Shown here: one piece after another, positions 1 through 10,315 of the stretch
Layout: every line of letters starts with the position of its first letter
Position numbering within the stretch: position 1 is the stretch's first letter
NCBI GenBank assembly: GCA_017557785.1
Contig: JAFYYA010000107.1
Span: forward strand, 1-36,323
Direction: 5' to 3'
Source: Salinivirgaceae bacterium
GTDB taxonomy: Bacteria > Bacteroidota > Bacteroidia > Bacteroidales > SZUA-534
Length of the DNA stretch: 36,323 nt
The notes under the pieces: generated by a model
Database searches by the model: none
Told to the model about the DNA's origin: nothing
What the model saw: only the letters and a program-made list of their open reading frames with translations
Program-made: the position numbers and the translations under genes

Positions 1-819
1 CAAGACAGAAGGATCACACTGCTCACGGTGCGGCACGGTGATCAAAGCTCAGACGACGACACCAGCTTTAGGCCATGTAACAGTAACAGACAAAGCCGTT
101 GCAGCGACATGTACCGCGACAGGCAAGACAGAAGGATCACACTGCTCACGGTGCGGTACGGTGATCAAAGCCCAGACGACGACACCAGCCTTAGGCCACT
201 CAGCAGTAACGGACAAAGCCGTCGCAGCGACATGTACCACTACAGGCAAGACGGAAGGTTCACACTGTTCGCGCTGCGGTACGGTGATCAAAGTCCAGAC
301 GACAGTAGCCGCCTTAGGCCACACAGCAGTAACGGACAACGCCGTCGCTGCGACATGTACCACTACAGGCAAGACTGAAGGTTCTCACTGTTCACGTTGC
401 GGCACAGTGATCAAGGCTCAGACGACGACACCAGCCTTAGGCCATGCTGCAGTAACAGACAACGCTGTTGCTGCGACATGCACAGCTACAGGCAAGACAG
501 AAGGTTCTCACTGTTCACGTTGCGGCACAGTGATCAAAGCTCAGACGACGACACCAGCCTTAGGCCATGCTGCAGTAACAGACAACGCTGTTGCTGCGAC
601 ATGCACAGCTACAGGCAAGACAGAAGGTTCTCACTGCTCACGCTGCGGCACAGTGATCAAAGCTCAGACGACAGTGGCCGCCTTGGGTCATGCAGCAGTA
701 ACGGACGAAGCCGTGGCGGCGACATGTACCACGGCGGGCAAGACGGAAGGCTCACACTGCTCGCGATGCAAAGAGATTATAGAGAAACAAGAAATTGTAC
801 CTGCTTTCGGACATAATTT
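1..819 (+). repeat. In-frame tandem array, 123-bp period (41 aa)
   Basis: Unit boundaries fall at 1, 124, 247, 370, 493, 616 and 739, an exact 123-bp period. Six full units are visible and a seventh decays after about 800; the array runs off the left edge, so the copy number is unknown. The units at 370 and 493 differ at only two bases by my reading, which points to recent duplication or gene conversion. Each unit encodes a Cys-x10-Cys-x2-Cys-x14-His pattern. Because 123 is divisible by three, copy changes keep the frame. Other frames also stay open here, which produces spurious ORFs on both strands. Confidence 0.95.
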
Positions 820-3800
820 CAATTCAAATAATATATGTATTGTGTGCGGAGCAGAAAATCTAGAAACCACACTAACTCTTATTTATACAGCCGAAGATTT
901 GTTGGAATTTGCCAATAATGTCAATTCCGGGCTGCACAATTGTTGTGCAGTACTAATGGAAGATATTTATTTATATTCAATTGACAATTGGACGCCAATT
1001 GGCTCAGGTCCGGATAATTACTATTCAGGAGAATTCGATGGCAACTACCATACTATAAGAGGCTTGAAAATAAATTCTAACCAAAAAAACACAGGATTGT
1101 TTGGCTATGCAAAATCAGCCAACATTATGAATATAGAAATTGACCATGCAAATGTCATTTGTACTAATACAAATGTTGGAATCATACTGGGCACAGGTTA
1201 TGAAACCACAATAAGTGATTGCATTTGTGATTCAAGTTATGTTGAAGGCGTCAATTACACAGGTGGCATATGCGGGTATTTAAAGGACGGCAAACTTGAA
1301 TATTGTGCAAATTTTGCAGAAGTTTTGGGCACAGGAATAACAAATGATGATATATGTGTGGCCGGTGTTGTGGGAGGAGCATCGGGATGCATCACTTCCT
1401 ATTGTTTCAATGAAGGAAAAATATCTGGATATTCTTATGTTGGAGGTGTAACTGGTAATAATTATAATGGTAATTTAATATGCTGCTTTAATACAGGAGA
1501 AATAAATGGAAGCATTTACACAGGAGGTGTGACTGGAGGAAAGTTTTATGGAGAGATAGTTTCTTGTTTTAATACAGGAGCCGTTAAATCACATAATAAT
1601 AACAATGGAGGAATAGTAGGGTATGGTAGAGATTTCAAATTAAGTAATTGTTATAACATTGGTGATGTATATAGCGGATATGAAATAATAAAATCGGGCA
1701 GTGCAAATGTTGTGTCAACAGGCTGTTATTATTTGAAAGACATAAACAATACAAGAACAATTGGAGAAAATAAAAGCGAATCAGACTTTGAATCAGGTAA
1801 TGTATGTAATTTATTAAACAGTGGCATTTCAGATGAATTACTGAAATATGAGCAACAAGACGAGGCTTTAATACCATATTTCAGCTATTATCCAATTATT
1901 GCGAAATACCAAGGTTATACGAGCACCTATTGTGGAAGTCAACTTCAATATTCGCTGTCACCCTTACCTTTCACAGAAAAAAATCCACATATCAAATCCG
2001 TCATTTCAGGGTATTCAGCCACATGTGAGTCATTTGGTTTCACAGATGGCATATATTGTTCGGTATGTGGAGAATGTCTTCAACGCCAAGATACCATACC
2101 CGCTTCAGGTCATATGATCATTGTTGATCCGTATGTTGAACCTACTTGCGACACACCGGGGAAAACGGAAGGGTTACACTGTCAAAAATGTAATACAATA
2201 TTTAAGGAACAGGAAAGTATTTCTGTGGGGCACAATATAGTAATTGATAAATATGAGGCACCAACATGTACAAAACCTGGAAAAACACAGGGTTCTCATT
2301 GTTCAATTTGTAATGAGATAATATTGGCGCAAGAAGAGATTCCCGCAACAGGACATAAAATAGTAATTGATTATGGCATTGCCGCTTCGAGTGGCGAGCC
2401 AGGCCGAACAGAGGGATCTCATTGTGCTATTTGTGATACTATACTGGTAGCACAAACAGTAATACCTGCCTTGCCTTATGATAATGAAGACGACGATCCA
2501 ACGGAAGAGGAAGAAAAAGTTAATAATGTCATTATGGCGATAGGCGATTTTATTGGAAGCAGTTACACTCTTCCTCCAAATGTCAAGTATGACTATTACA
2601 TATATTCTTCAGAAGATTTATATGGTTTTGCTGATGCAGTAAAGGGAAATACTAGCTTGAATGCCATCTTGATGTCTGACATATATTTGTATGAAAGTCT
2701 TTGGGAGCCCATAGAATACTATAGTGGCATTTTCAATGGAAACAACCATATAATTAGCGGGTTACGTATTGAGTCTGTTTTTGATGCAGGTGTATTTGGA
2801 TTTACGAGAAATGCAACAATAATAAACTTAGGAATAAACGAAAGTCGTGTTTTGGTATCTGAAGCCGACATGAGTAATTTGTGCGCGGGAATGTTAGTGG
2901 GTACAGCATATAATACGACAATCGACAATTGTTTCAGTGCGGGAAATGTTTACGGTACTTCAGTATATGGAGGTCTGGTCGGCAATGCACGGTACAGCAC
3001 GATAAGTAACAGTTATAATGGAGCCGATGTGCAAAGTAGTGAATCATATAATTGGTGGTGGTATGGGTTCTTTGGATCAAGCATGTATGATTCTGAAGGC
3101 GGAGATGATATGATCATTTTTGATGATACTCCCAAACATGTTGGTGGCTTATGTGGAGAAGTGTATAGAAGTGACATTATTAATTGCTATAATTATGGTT
3201 CGTATATTGGAAATAATGCAGATGACACTCCATCTTATGTGGGAGGAATAGCAGGTAATAGTGATTACTCAACATTTAGAAAATGCTACAATAATGCATC
3301 TATTGAAGCCCAAGGTATAGCAGGAGGATTAATCGGACAAAGCTCACAGTCTAATTATTTCAATTGCTTTAACAAAGGAGATGTCAGAGGTGAAGAATAT
3401 GCATGCGGAATTATTGGTAGTTCTTATAATGATGCCATATGTGAAAGTTATAATATAGGCGGCTTATACGGCTCGCTTACAGCAGGCATTGCCTATGGAA
3501 GTGTGAAGTGTATTAAAAACAGCTATAGTTATAACGATTCGCCCATTACTTATAACATAAGCAACAGTGGCCAAATTAGTAATTGTTACTATTTAGGGAC
3601 CCCATCAGGTGATAGTTATGGCGAGATAGCAAAAGAGCAATTAGATTTCGAAAATGGCACAGTTAGGGATTTGCTTAATTTGGGCATTGATCAGGGAAAC
3701 ACTCATTATATTCAATCTTATAAATACGCGCTTCCTTATTTTGCATATAGTCCAATGTTTATAGGCAGAAGTGGATTGGGTCTTGTTGATGTCACATTCT

Positions 3801-4180
3801 CGTATGACGCATCGGGCAATCGTATAGAAAAGACCATCGTTTTGAAAAAGATAAACAATCTTAAGAAACAACTAATATTTAATAAGGATAAAGACGAAGA
3901 ATCGTATGAAGAACCATATGAGGAGGATTTCTTATACGACAGTAAAATTAAAATCTATCCAAACCCGACAAAAGGAGCTTTGCGTGTAGATATTGACGGA
4001 TTAGAACTATTACCGCATGACCGTATTGAAATATTCGATTCAAACGGCAAGGAGGTATACACCACCAACAATATTTCTTCATCAAATAATTTAGGCTTAC
4101 ATCATTTGCAGAATGGAATGTACATAATGCGCATTACTGCAGGAGGAAAAGAATCAATTTGGAAAATAGTAAAAGAGTAA
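2..4180 (+). CDS. T9SS-sorted giant repeat protein with Cys/His repeats and GLUG-type repeats (5' end outside window)
   Basis: The reading frame is open through the left edge, so the start and any signal peptide are missing. The visible order is: 41-residue repeats with Cys, Cys-x2-Cys and Gly-His (nt 2-820); a segment rich in GG(I/V)xG turns with C-(Y/F)-N-x-G motifs, typical of GLUG beta-helix repeats (about 870-1870); four diverged Cys/His repeats (about 1980-2475); a second GLUG-like segment (about 2590-3730); one YD-like motif FSYDASGNRI (about 3798); an acidic linker; and a C-terminal domain starting IYPNPTKG (about 3953-4177). The last part is the hallmark of the type A T9SS sorting domain, so the protein is expected to cross the outer membrane and be displayed or released. 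It is probably a surface adhesin or scaffold, which is inference. The next gene starts 22 nt after its stop, suggesting one transcript. The repeats are richer in G and C than the rest of the gene. Confidence 0.88.
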   Translation, partial: KTEGSHCSRCGTVIKAQTTTPALGHVTVTDKAVAATCTATGKTEGSHCSRCGTVIKAQTTTPALGHSAVTDKAVAATCTTTGKTEGSHCSRCGTVIKVQTTVAALGHTAVTDNAVAATCTTTGKTEGSHCSRCGTVIKAQTTTPALGHAAVTDNAVAATCTATGKTEGSHCSRCGTVIKAQTTTPALGHAAVTDNAVAATCTATGKTEGSHCSRCGTVIKAQTTVAALGHAAVTDEAVAATCTTAGKTEGSHCSRCKEIIEKQEIVPAFGHNFNSNNICIVCGAENLETTLTLIYTAEDLLEFANNVNSGLHNCCAVLMEDIYLYSIDNWTPIGSGPDNYYSGEFDGNYHTIRGLKINSNQKNTGLFGYAKSANIMNIEIDHANVICTNTNVGIILGTGYETTISDCICDSSYVEGVNYTGGICGYLKDGKLEYCANFAEVLGTGITNDDICVAGVVGGASGCITSYCFNEGKISGYSYVGGVTGNNYNGNLICCFNTGEINGSIYTGGVTGGKFYGEIVSCFNTGAVKSHNNNNGGIVGYGRDFKLSNCYNIGDVYSGYEIIKSGSANVVSTGCYYLKDINNTRTIGENKSESDFESGNVCNLLNSGISDELLKYEQQDEALIPYFSYYPIIAKYQGYTSTYCGSQLQYSLSPLPFTEKNPHIKSVISGYSATCESFGFTDGIYCSVCGECLQRQDTIPASGHMIIVDPYVEPTCDTPGKTEGLHCQKCNTIFKEQESISVGHNIVIDKYEAPTCTKPGKTQGSHCSICNEIILAQEEIPATGHKIVIDYGIAASSGEPGRTEGSHCAICDTILVAQTVIPALPYDNEDDDPTEEEEKVNNVIMAIGDFIGSSYTLPPNVKYDYYIYSSEDLYGFADAVKGNTSLNAILMSDIYLYESLWEPIEYYSGIFNGNNHIISGLRIESVFDAGVFGFTRNATIINLGINESRVLVSEADMSNLCAGMLVGTAYNTTIDNCFSAGNVYGTSVYGGLVGNARYSTISNSYNGADVQSSESYNWWWYGFFGSSMYDSEGGDDMIIFDDTPKHVGGLCGEVYRSDIINCYNYGSYIGNNADDTPSYVGGIAGNSDYSTFRKCYNNASIEAQGIAGGLIGQSSQSNYFNCFNKGDVRGEEYACGIIGSSYNDAICESYNIGGLYGSLTAGIAYGSVKCIKNSYSYNDSPITYNISNSGQISNCYYLGTPSGDSYGEIAKEQLDFENGTVRDLLNLGIDQGNTHYIQSYKYALPYFAYSPMFIGRSGLGLVDVTFSYDASGNRIEKTIVLKKINNLKKQLIFNKDKDEESYEEPYEEDFLYDSKIKIYPNPTKGALRVDIDGLELLPHDRIEIFDSNGKEVYTTNNISSSNNLGLHHLQNGMYIMRITAGGKESIWKIVKE
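1980..2475 (+). repeat. Diverged second array of Cys/His repeats
   Basis: Four diverged copies of the 41-residue unit lie between the two GLUG-like segments. DNA identity with the first array is largely lost, but the spacing Cys-x10-Cys-x2-Cys-x14-His is kept in the first and third copies. The second copy has 13 rather than 14 residues before the His. The last copy lacks the first Cys (it reads AASSGEPG) and the His. Survival of exact spacing against sequence drift suggests a structural role, such as a metal site or disulfides; this is inference. Confidence 0.75.
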
Positions 4181-4202
4181 CAATAACATAAACAACATAA
4201 AT

Positions 4203-7200
4203 ATGAAACTTATAAAATACACACTGATACCATTTTTACTGATTTTGTTCTGCAACGCACAAATTCGGGCACAATACTTATTTGGTGATTTAGGCGGTGT
4301 TTTTAATGTTAACGAGTCTGGTGCCGCAACATATACTATTCAATTCGAAGTGCCAGCAGGCATAAACGGATTGCAGCCTAATGTTGGATTAATCTATAAT
4401 AGTCAAGCGGGAAATGGAGTGGCAGGCATGGGTTTCTCCATTTTTGGCGGGTCTGTAATAACTCTTTGCGCTAAAGATTACTACCATGATAAAGAATCAA
4501 AAGGCTTGAGTTGGGAAAACAAGTATTATGCATTAGATGGGGTACGATTAATCGAGACATCTAACAACAACTATGTGTTGGAGAATTCTCCATATACAAT
4601 TATTGAAAAATCAAATAATGGTTTTTTGGTAAAATATACTAATGGAACCACTTTTTATTATTCTTCAATCGATAGCCGTTACAACAGTAACAACCATACT
4701 TGGTATATAACAAAAATTGAAGATTCATATGGCAACGAAATCAATTTTTCATACGATGATCAATCGTATAATCAAGGTTGTATATATCTGAAACAAATAG
4801 ATTATGGCAATTATGATGAAAACACTAAAAAATACACCAATTCAATAAAATTTGAATATGCAAGTAGAACAGATGTTGTAAAAGAGAGTGCATGGAACTA
4901 TTTAATATCAATGAAAAGCAGGTTGTCAAGGGTTGTGATCACAACAAGAGATGGAAATGAGGAAGAAAAGTATTCGTATGAAATAGAATATTTAAACAAC
5001 ACAAGATCCAAGAAGGCGGGGGTATTTGATTTTTCCGGGATAATTACAGCCTTTAATGAAAACAAAAAAAAGGATAAATACTCAAGAATCGCGTCCATCA
5101 CTAAAAAGATAAACGACCAAACACTTCCTCCTGTCAGGTTCGAGTGGAAAACGTTCCCTACATTTTATACAGATATAAATATTACGCAAATACCGGTTGA
5201 CAAAAAAATGATTAACCAAGACGAAGGAAAAACCAAGTTTAATCATGCAGGATTTTTCCCGTGTGACATTAATGGTGATGGTTACACCGATATAGCGTCT
5301 ATATTTTCACCAGTAAGCGAAAACACAAATGGAGGCAAAGGGAAAATAGCATATTTTGTTAATCAGGGTAACGGCACATTCAAAACAGGAAGTCAATTGG
5401 ATGCAGGATATCAAACAAACGAAACAGAGCGCACCTGGGGAATAAAATGGCTTGAACATGTGACAGCATACAGACAATCTCAACAATTGTTTGGAGATTT
5501 TGATGGGGATATGAAAGACGAAATCATTATTCCCAATTATGTTTCAGAAGTGAAAGGGAAACGCAAAAATAAATATGTTGTTAACACATTGACCTTAAAT
5601 TATTACGGAAAGTTATTCGAATATTATGTTGGTGAGGATGATTTTCCCGCGTATTCAATAGGCTCAATACTCAATAATGGCAAAGCACAATTTCTTATGA
5701 TTGAAACAGGCAGAGATGGTAATGCCGGTTACATTGTAAGAATGTTGGCTGATGACAACAATGGGAGTTTGACCAGCGTTGAAAAGCATCTTGATATGTC
5801 CCATGCTCCCAAAAGGATATTTTTAGCTGATGTTAATTCGAATGGTGTTCAAGATCTTATTGTAATTCATGATAACGGGTATACTATTTTCATGAATGAA
5901 GGGACAAAGTTTGATGGAAAAAACGCCAAGAATATAATTCCATATTCATCAGCAAATAAAAAGAATTATGCGAAGGTCGCAACGTTGTGCAACTACAGCT
6001 TTATGCAGCCCGGTGATTATAATGGTGACGGAGCCATCGATTTTTTGTGCAATAAGGGAGGAAAAGAATGGTACATCTGTGATGGAAATGGTGACGGAAC
6101 ATTTACAAAACGAGAGGTTTACGGCATTCCAAACTGGCTACATGACCAGGACTTTACAGACAAAGATAACGATAAGCTTTCCGCTATAGTAATGGACTTC
6201 AACTGTGACGGATATCAGGACTTAATTATTACCAAAACAGACTATGACCGCAAAAAAGATTTGTGGTATGTATATGGTAGGCCAAATCTTACGTACACAA
6301 TTTGGCTCGTTTCCGATGGCCGCAACTTTTCTGTAGCAAAACAAGCCACGTCTAAACGAGACGAAGATGGATTAGCCGCCAGGTACATACAAGGGGACTT
6401 TGACGGAGACGGCTATCCGGACTTTATTAATTACGGTTATGATTGCTGTAATAGTGAAGAAGCCGATGTTGAGCCTACTCTGCACCTTTATAAGGTAGGA
6501 TCAATTACGCCAAAATCCAACAAGATTGTAAAAATATCATCGGAACAAAACGGCCAGACAATCGACATAGAATACTCCACCCTGCATGACCAAGACATAT
6601 ATGTGCCAGGTTCAAATGGTAAATACCCGATAGCAGACGTAAAATCCGCAATAAATGTTGTAAAAAAATACACGCAGTCGTACGCAGACCAAAACGAGAC
6701 CTACAGCTATAAGTACCATGAACTAAGAATGGACGTTCTAAATCTGAAATCACTGGGGTTTAAGAAGTTAGAGAAAAAATGTGATCAGTTGTCAGAATCT
6801 GTAACCATTTCTGTTGACGGTTATGATGAAACCTACCTTTTGCCAACAAGCGTTACCACAACCAAATACGGAGGGTCAGGAACAACGATCGTAGCCGAAA
6901 CCAGGGCAACAACTGGAATCTATCAAAATGACAAGAAGTTTCCATATTTTATATATACATCAAAAACTGACTCAAAAGACAGATACAATAATATTGTGAC
7001 AAACACTAATGAATACGATTTCACTAAAGGAGTTATTACCAAACAGCGTACCGAATATGATTCGGGTAAATTATACACTCAAACGGTATACTCCAATTAT
7101 CAAAAATACGGAAACACATACCAGCCGGAATTAGCGACAACCACAAAAAAACACTCTGATGACGCGAATGAATATATAAGCAAGACAAAAATCACTTATT

Positions 7201-10200
7201 ATCCTAACGGCGCCATTGAAAGTAAAATCGATTTTTATGGTGAAGCGAACCCTATCACCACCACATATGAATATGATTCATACGGCAATGTTAAAACAGA
7301 AACATGCTCTGCCGAGGGAATGCCAACAATCGCATCGTCATACACATATGATCAGACACACAGATTTACAAAAAGAGTCAGCTCAAATTTGGACTCGCTC
7401 ATCACAGAATATGATTATGATATTTGGGGCAGAGTGATTACTAAACGAAGCGGACTCAGCAATTCTTTACTATCCACCACATATGAATACGATGGAGCAG
7501 GAAATAATACAAAAACGGTTTTCCCAGATAATACAGAACAATTAACAGAGCGCAATTGGGGAACAAGCGGACTAAAATATTATAAAACAACAGTTTCCAC
7601 CACAGGGTCGCCAACAGTTGAGACATGGTATGACAATGCCGGGAGGGATGTTTCTACCAGTTCGGTATTGGAAAAAGAATTGAGAGTATCTTCTACCAAA
7701 AAATACGACAATCATGGAAACGTGATACAATTGACCACAACCAAAGGTGGTATTATGAACACGATAACCAACACATATACTCCTTACCAGGAGTTATCTT
7801 CTTCAAAAAACAGCGATACAGGCGAAGAAACCATTTACACATATAAAAACAGGGAAGTGAAAATTTCCCACAACGGACAGGTTAAAACCACAAAATATGA
7901 TGGATGGGGAAACATTAAAGAGATAACCGATAACAACATTACATCAAAATACAAATACAATTCTGATGGTAGTGTGGCAGAAATCACAACAGACGGGTCA
8001 TCGTATAAGTTTGAGTATGACTCAAAAGGAAATCAGACAAAATTGATTGATCCGGATGCTGGCACATATGAATACGAGTATGATACATACGGGAAAACAA
8101 CCAAGAAAACTGACCCTAGAGGAAACATTACCAATTATGAATATTCAGAGAGCGGCTTGTTGGTAAAATCGATATGTGGCAGCGATATTACAGAATATGA
8201 GTATACCGAAAAAAATATGCTCAAGAAAGAAAGCAATAGTAACCAGCAGGTTGAATATGAATACGACGAATTGGGCAGAACCACACAAGTTTTGTATACA
8301 ATTGAGGAGAGACCGTACCAATACAACTACACATACAACGATAAAGGACAAACACAAAGCCGGACATATCCGGGCAATGTTGTGATTTCAAAAGAATATG
8401 ATGCAGCAGGTTTCACAAGCAAAATCATTGTAAATGGCATGCTTGTGTGGAGTCTGGACAGATATTCTGGCAGCGAAAGAGTTTCCGCATTGGCCAATGC
8501 CATAGTCTTATCAAAAACATATACAAAATCAGGAACTTTAAAAAAGGCACAAATTTCCGATGCCAATGCGGTTGTGTTGCATTCGTTTGAATACAAATTT
8601 GATGGAAGAAACGGCAATCTTGAGTACCGGAAAGGAATGATGGAAAACACCAAGGAAAAATTCACTTATGACAAGTGCGACAGATTGACAGAATATTACG
8701 ATGTTGACAAAAAGAAGCAGAATGTAACATACAAGAACAACGGAAATATAAATTCAAAAGATGAATTTGGACCATATAGTTATGAAGCATCAAACAAACC
8801 CCATGCCGTAAGGAAAATAGCAAATGTGCCGGAATCGACAATGGGTACACGGCAGGATAAAAGATATACACCTTTTAATAAGATAGAATATCTGACACAA
8901 GACGGATACGAGTTGGAAATAAAATATGGCTCAGATGAACAGCGATGCAAGTCCATTTTAAAACGGAACGAAGCTGTAGAATACGTCAGATACTATTTGC
9001 CTGGCATGGATGAGATAGTTGCGAATAACGACACTTACCGTTATTATTATATTAATTCCCCGGATGGTTTGGTGGCAATTGTGTCAGTAAAAAACGATGA
9101 AACGCCTGTTGTTTATACCGTTGAAACAGACCATCTTGGTAGCATCTGCAAACTTTACGATGCCAACGGCACAATACAGTTCGATGCTTACTATGACGCA
9201 TGGGGAAACCAATCGGTCACCATTAACAATCTGGAGTATTTCAGCAGAGGTTATACGGGCCATGAACATTGGAACCAATTCGGATTAATTGACATGAACG
9301 GCCGTATGTACGACCCTATTGTTGGCCGTTTCCTCTCACCTGACCCGTATGTGCAAGCGCCGGAGAATCCGCAGAATTACAACAGATACGCTTATTGTTT
9401 GAATAATCCGTTGAAATATACTGACCCGAGTGGGGAAAAATGGTGGCATTGGGTGTTGGGAATCGGAGAGGTTCTTACGGGCGGATTGGTATATAATACC
9501 GCATTTACCATCGCATCTAGTATTGCATCTGCCACCGCATCTGCAGTTTATATCCAAGCATATACCGAGTCACTTACCAACTCCCTTTCGTCTGGTTACG
9601 GCGTACAGCAATTATTCTCACCTATAGCAATTAAATGCAACTGGGGGGAGGGCTCTATACAAAACGGTATTGGTTTCGACATTTCCTTAGGCGTGCCAAA
9701 ATGCACGGGCTTCGGCTATCGATTCAACTGGGGGAAATCCTTATATTTGAACAACTATTGCGACTTCAGCGGTATTGAAACCCGCAAAGGTGGAGAATGG
9801 GACATTTTGGGTGTATTCAGCTACTCAGGAACCACATTCGATAGTGGCGAAACCAGCCAGACAACTAACAAGTTCACCTTTGGCGGATGGTCTTATGAAA
9901 ACGATTGTAAGCATTTTCATATGCCATGGGTGCCACAATGTGAAGAAAGTGAAGATAGATACCGCACAGCCGCCGTACGTTATCAGTTTGGACCGTCCAG
10001 TTTGGGATTGAATATGTGCACAGGTAATAAATCAGCTAAGTTTTTAGATAAGGATAAAGATGAATATATGAAGGGGACGACAAAAGAAGGCAAAGTCTAC
10101 GATCCAGATAAATACCGCGCCGGAGTTTTGTATATTGGTATAGGTCCATTCAGAATTGGCAGAAATTCTGAAGAGATTCGCGATTTCTTTCAAAACGGAA

Positions 10201-10298
10201 TACACAAACTGATAGGCGACCACTTATTCAAGAAGCTTGATACTGATCCAGAATGGTATTGGTTTTTTGGTTGGGGTTCAGAGAATACATTATGGTAA
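4203..10298 (+). CDS. SpvB/VCBS/RHS-repeat protein with variable C-terminal (putative toxin) domain
   Basis: This 2031-residue protein starts with a Sec signal peptide (cleavage likely after IRA, residue 23). An SpvB-like N-terminal domain follows (about 30-95). Calcium-loop motifs of the VCBS/FG-GAP type (for example DINGDGYTD, DFDGDGYPD) lie near residues 350, 430, 539, 602, 664 and 729. YD repeats run from about 1015 to 1510. The RHS core has TDHLGSI, YDAWGN and GRMYDPIVGRFLSPDP (about 1640-1715), ending in DPSGE near 1745. RHS shells of this kind enclose and release a C-terminal effector. Here the last 285 residues hold a hydrophobic stretch, then a Gly/aromatic-rich region with SYEND and DRYRTAAVRYQFG (about 1893-1935). 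From memory this resembles the polymorphic toxin type 23 family, but I cannot confirm it. There is no T9SS sorting domain. Gene 2 of a likely three-gene transcript. Confidence 0.92.
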   Translation: MKLIKYTLIPFLLILFCNAQIRAQYLFGDLGGVFNVNESGAATYTIQFEVPAGINGLQPNVGLIYNSQAGNGVAGMGFSIFGGSVITLCAKDYYHDKESKGLSWENKYYALDGVRLIETSNNNYVLENSPYTIIEKSNNGFLVKYTNGTTFYYSSIDSRYNSNNHTWYITKIEDSYGNEINFSYDDQSYNQGCIYLKQIDYGNYDENTKKYTNSIKFEYASRTDVVKESAWNYLISMKSRLSRVVITTRDGNEEEKYSYEIEYLNNTRSKKAGVFDFSGIITAFNENKKKDKYSRIASITKKINDQTLPPVRFEWKTFPTFYTDINITQIPVDKKMINQDEGKTKFNHAGFFPCDINGDGYTDIASIFSPVSENTNGGKGKIAYFVNQGNGTFKTGSQLDAGYQTNETERTWGIKWLEHVTAYRQSQQLFGDFDGDMKDEIIIPNYVSEVKGKRKNKYVVNTLTLNYYGKLFEYYVGEDDFPAYSIGSILNNGKAQFLMIETGRDGNAGYIVRMLADDNNGSLTSVEKHLDMSHAPKRIFLADVNSNGVQDLIVIHDNGYTIFMNEGTKFDGKNAKNIIPYSSANKKNYAKVATLCNYSFMQPGDYNGDGAIDFLCNKGGKEWYICDGNGDGTFTKREVYGIPNWLHDQDFTDKDNDKLSAIVMDFNCDGYQDLIITKTDYDRKKDLWYVYGRPNLTYTIWLVSDGRNFSVAKQATSKRDEDGLAARYIQGDFDGDGYPDFINYGYDCCNSEEADVEPTLHLYKVGSITPKSNKIVKISSEQNGQTIDIEYSTLHDQDIYVPGSNGKYPIADVKSAINVVKKYTQSYADQNETYSYKYHELRMDVLNLKSLGFKKLEKKCDQLSESVTISVDGYDETYLLPTSVTTTKYGGSGTTIVAETRATTGIYQNDKKFPYFIYTSKTDSKDRYNNIVTNTNEYDFTKGVITKQRTEYDSGKLYTQTVYSNYQKYGNTYQPELATTTKKHSDDANEYISKTKITYYPNGAIESKIDFYGEANPITTTYEYDSYGNVKTETCSAEGMPTIASSYTYDQTHRFTKRVSSNLDSLITEYDYDIWGRVITKRSGLSNSLLSTTYEYDGAGNNTKTVFPDNTEQLTERNWGTSGLKYYKTTVSTTGSPTVETWYDNAGRDVSTSSVLEKELRVSSTKKYDNHGNVIQLTTTKGGIMNTITNTYTPYQELSSSKNSDTGEETIYTYKNREVKISHNGQVKTTKYDGWGNIKEITDNNITSKYKYNSDGSVAEITTDGSSYKFEYDSKGNQTKLIDPDAGTYEYEYDTYGKTTKKTDPRGNITNYEYSESGLLVKSICGSDITEYEYTEKNMLKKESNSNQQVEYEYDELGRTTQVLYTIEERPYQYNYTYNDKGQTQSRTYPGNVVISKEYDAAGFTSKIIVNGMLVWSLDRYSGSERVSALANAIVLSKTYTKSGTLKKAQISDANAVVLHSFEYKFDGRNGNLEYRKGMMENTKEKFTYDKCDRLTEYYDVDKKKQNVTYKNNGNINSKDEFGPYSYEASNKPHAVRKIANVPESTMGTRQDKRYTPFNKIEYLTQDGYELEIKYGSDEQRCKSILKRNEAVEYVRYYLPGMDEIVANNDTYRYYYINSPDGLVAIVSVKNDETPVVYTVETDHLGSICKLYDANGTIQFDAYYDAWGNQSVTINNLEYFSRGYTGHEHWNQFGLIDMNGRMYDPIVGRFLSPDPYVQAPENPQNYNRYAYCLNNPLKYTDPSGEKWWHWVLGIGEVLTGGLVYNTAFTIASSIASATASAVYIQAYTESLTNSLSSGYGVQQLFSPIAIKCNWGEGSIQNGIGFDISLGVPKCTGFGYRFNWGKSLYLNNYCDFSGIETRKGGEWDILGVFSYSGTTFDSGETSQTTNKFTFGGWSYENDCKHFHMPWVPQCEESEDRYRTAAVRYQFGPSSLGLNMCTGNKSAKFLDKDKDEYMKGTTKEGKVYDPDKYRAGVLYIGIGPFRIGRNSEEIRDFFQNGIHKLIGDHLFKKLDTDPEWYWFFGWGSENTLW

Positions 10299-10315
10299 TT
10301 TAAAAACACACACCT

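Noticed and set aside
28-816. Open frames in the other plus frame (28-378, 397-816) and on the minus strand (49-372) inside the repeat array
   Set aside because: They arise because a 123-bp repeat without stops in one unit has none in the next. The true frame continues for 1380 codons into a T9SS domain.
1-819. Tandem array as a CRISPR
   Set aside because: The 123-bp units have no short repeat/unique spacer pattern and the whole unit is coding; no cas genes are present.
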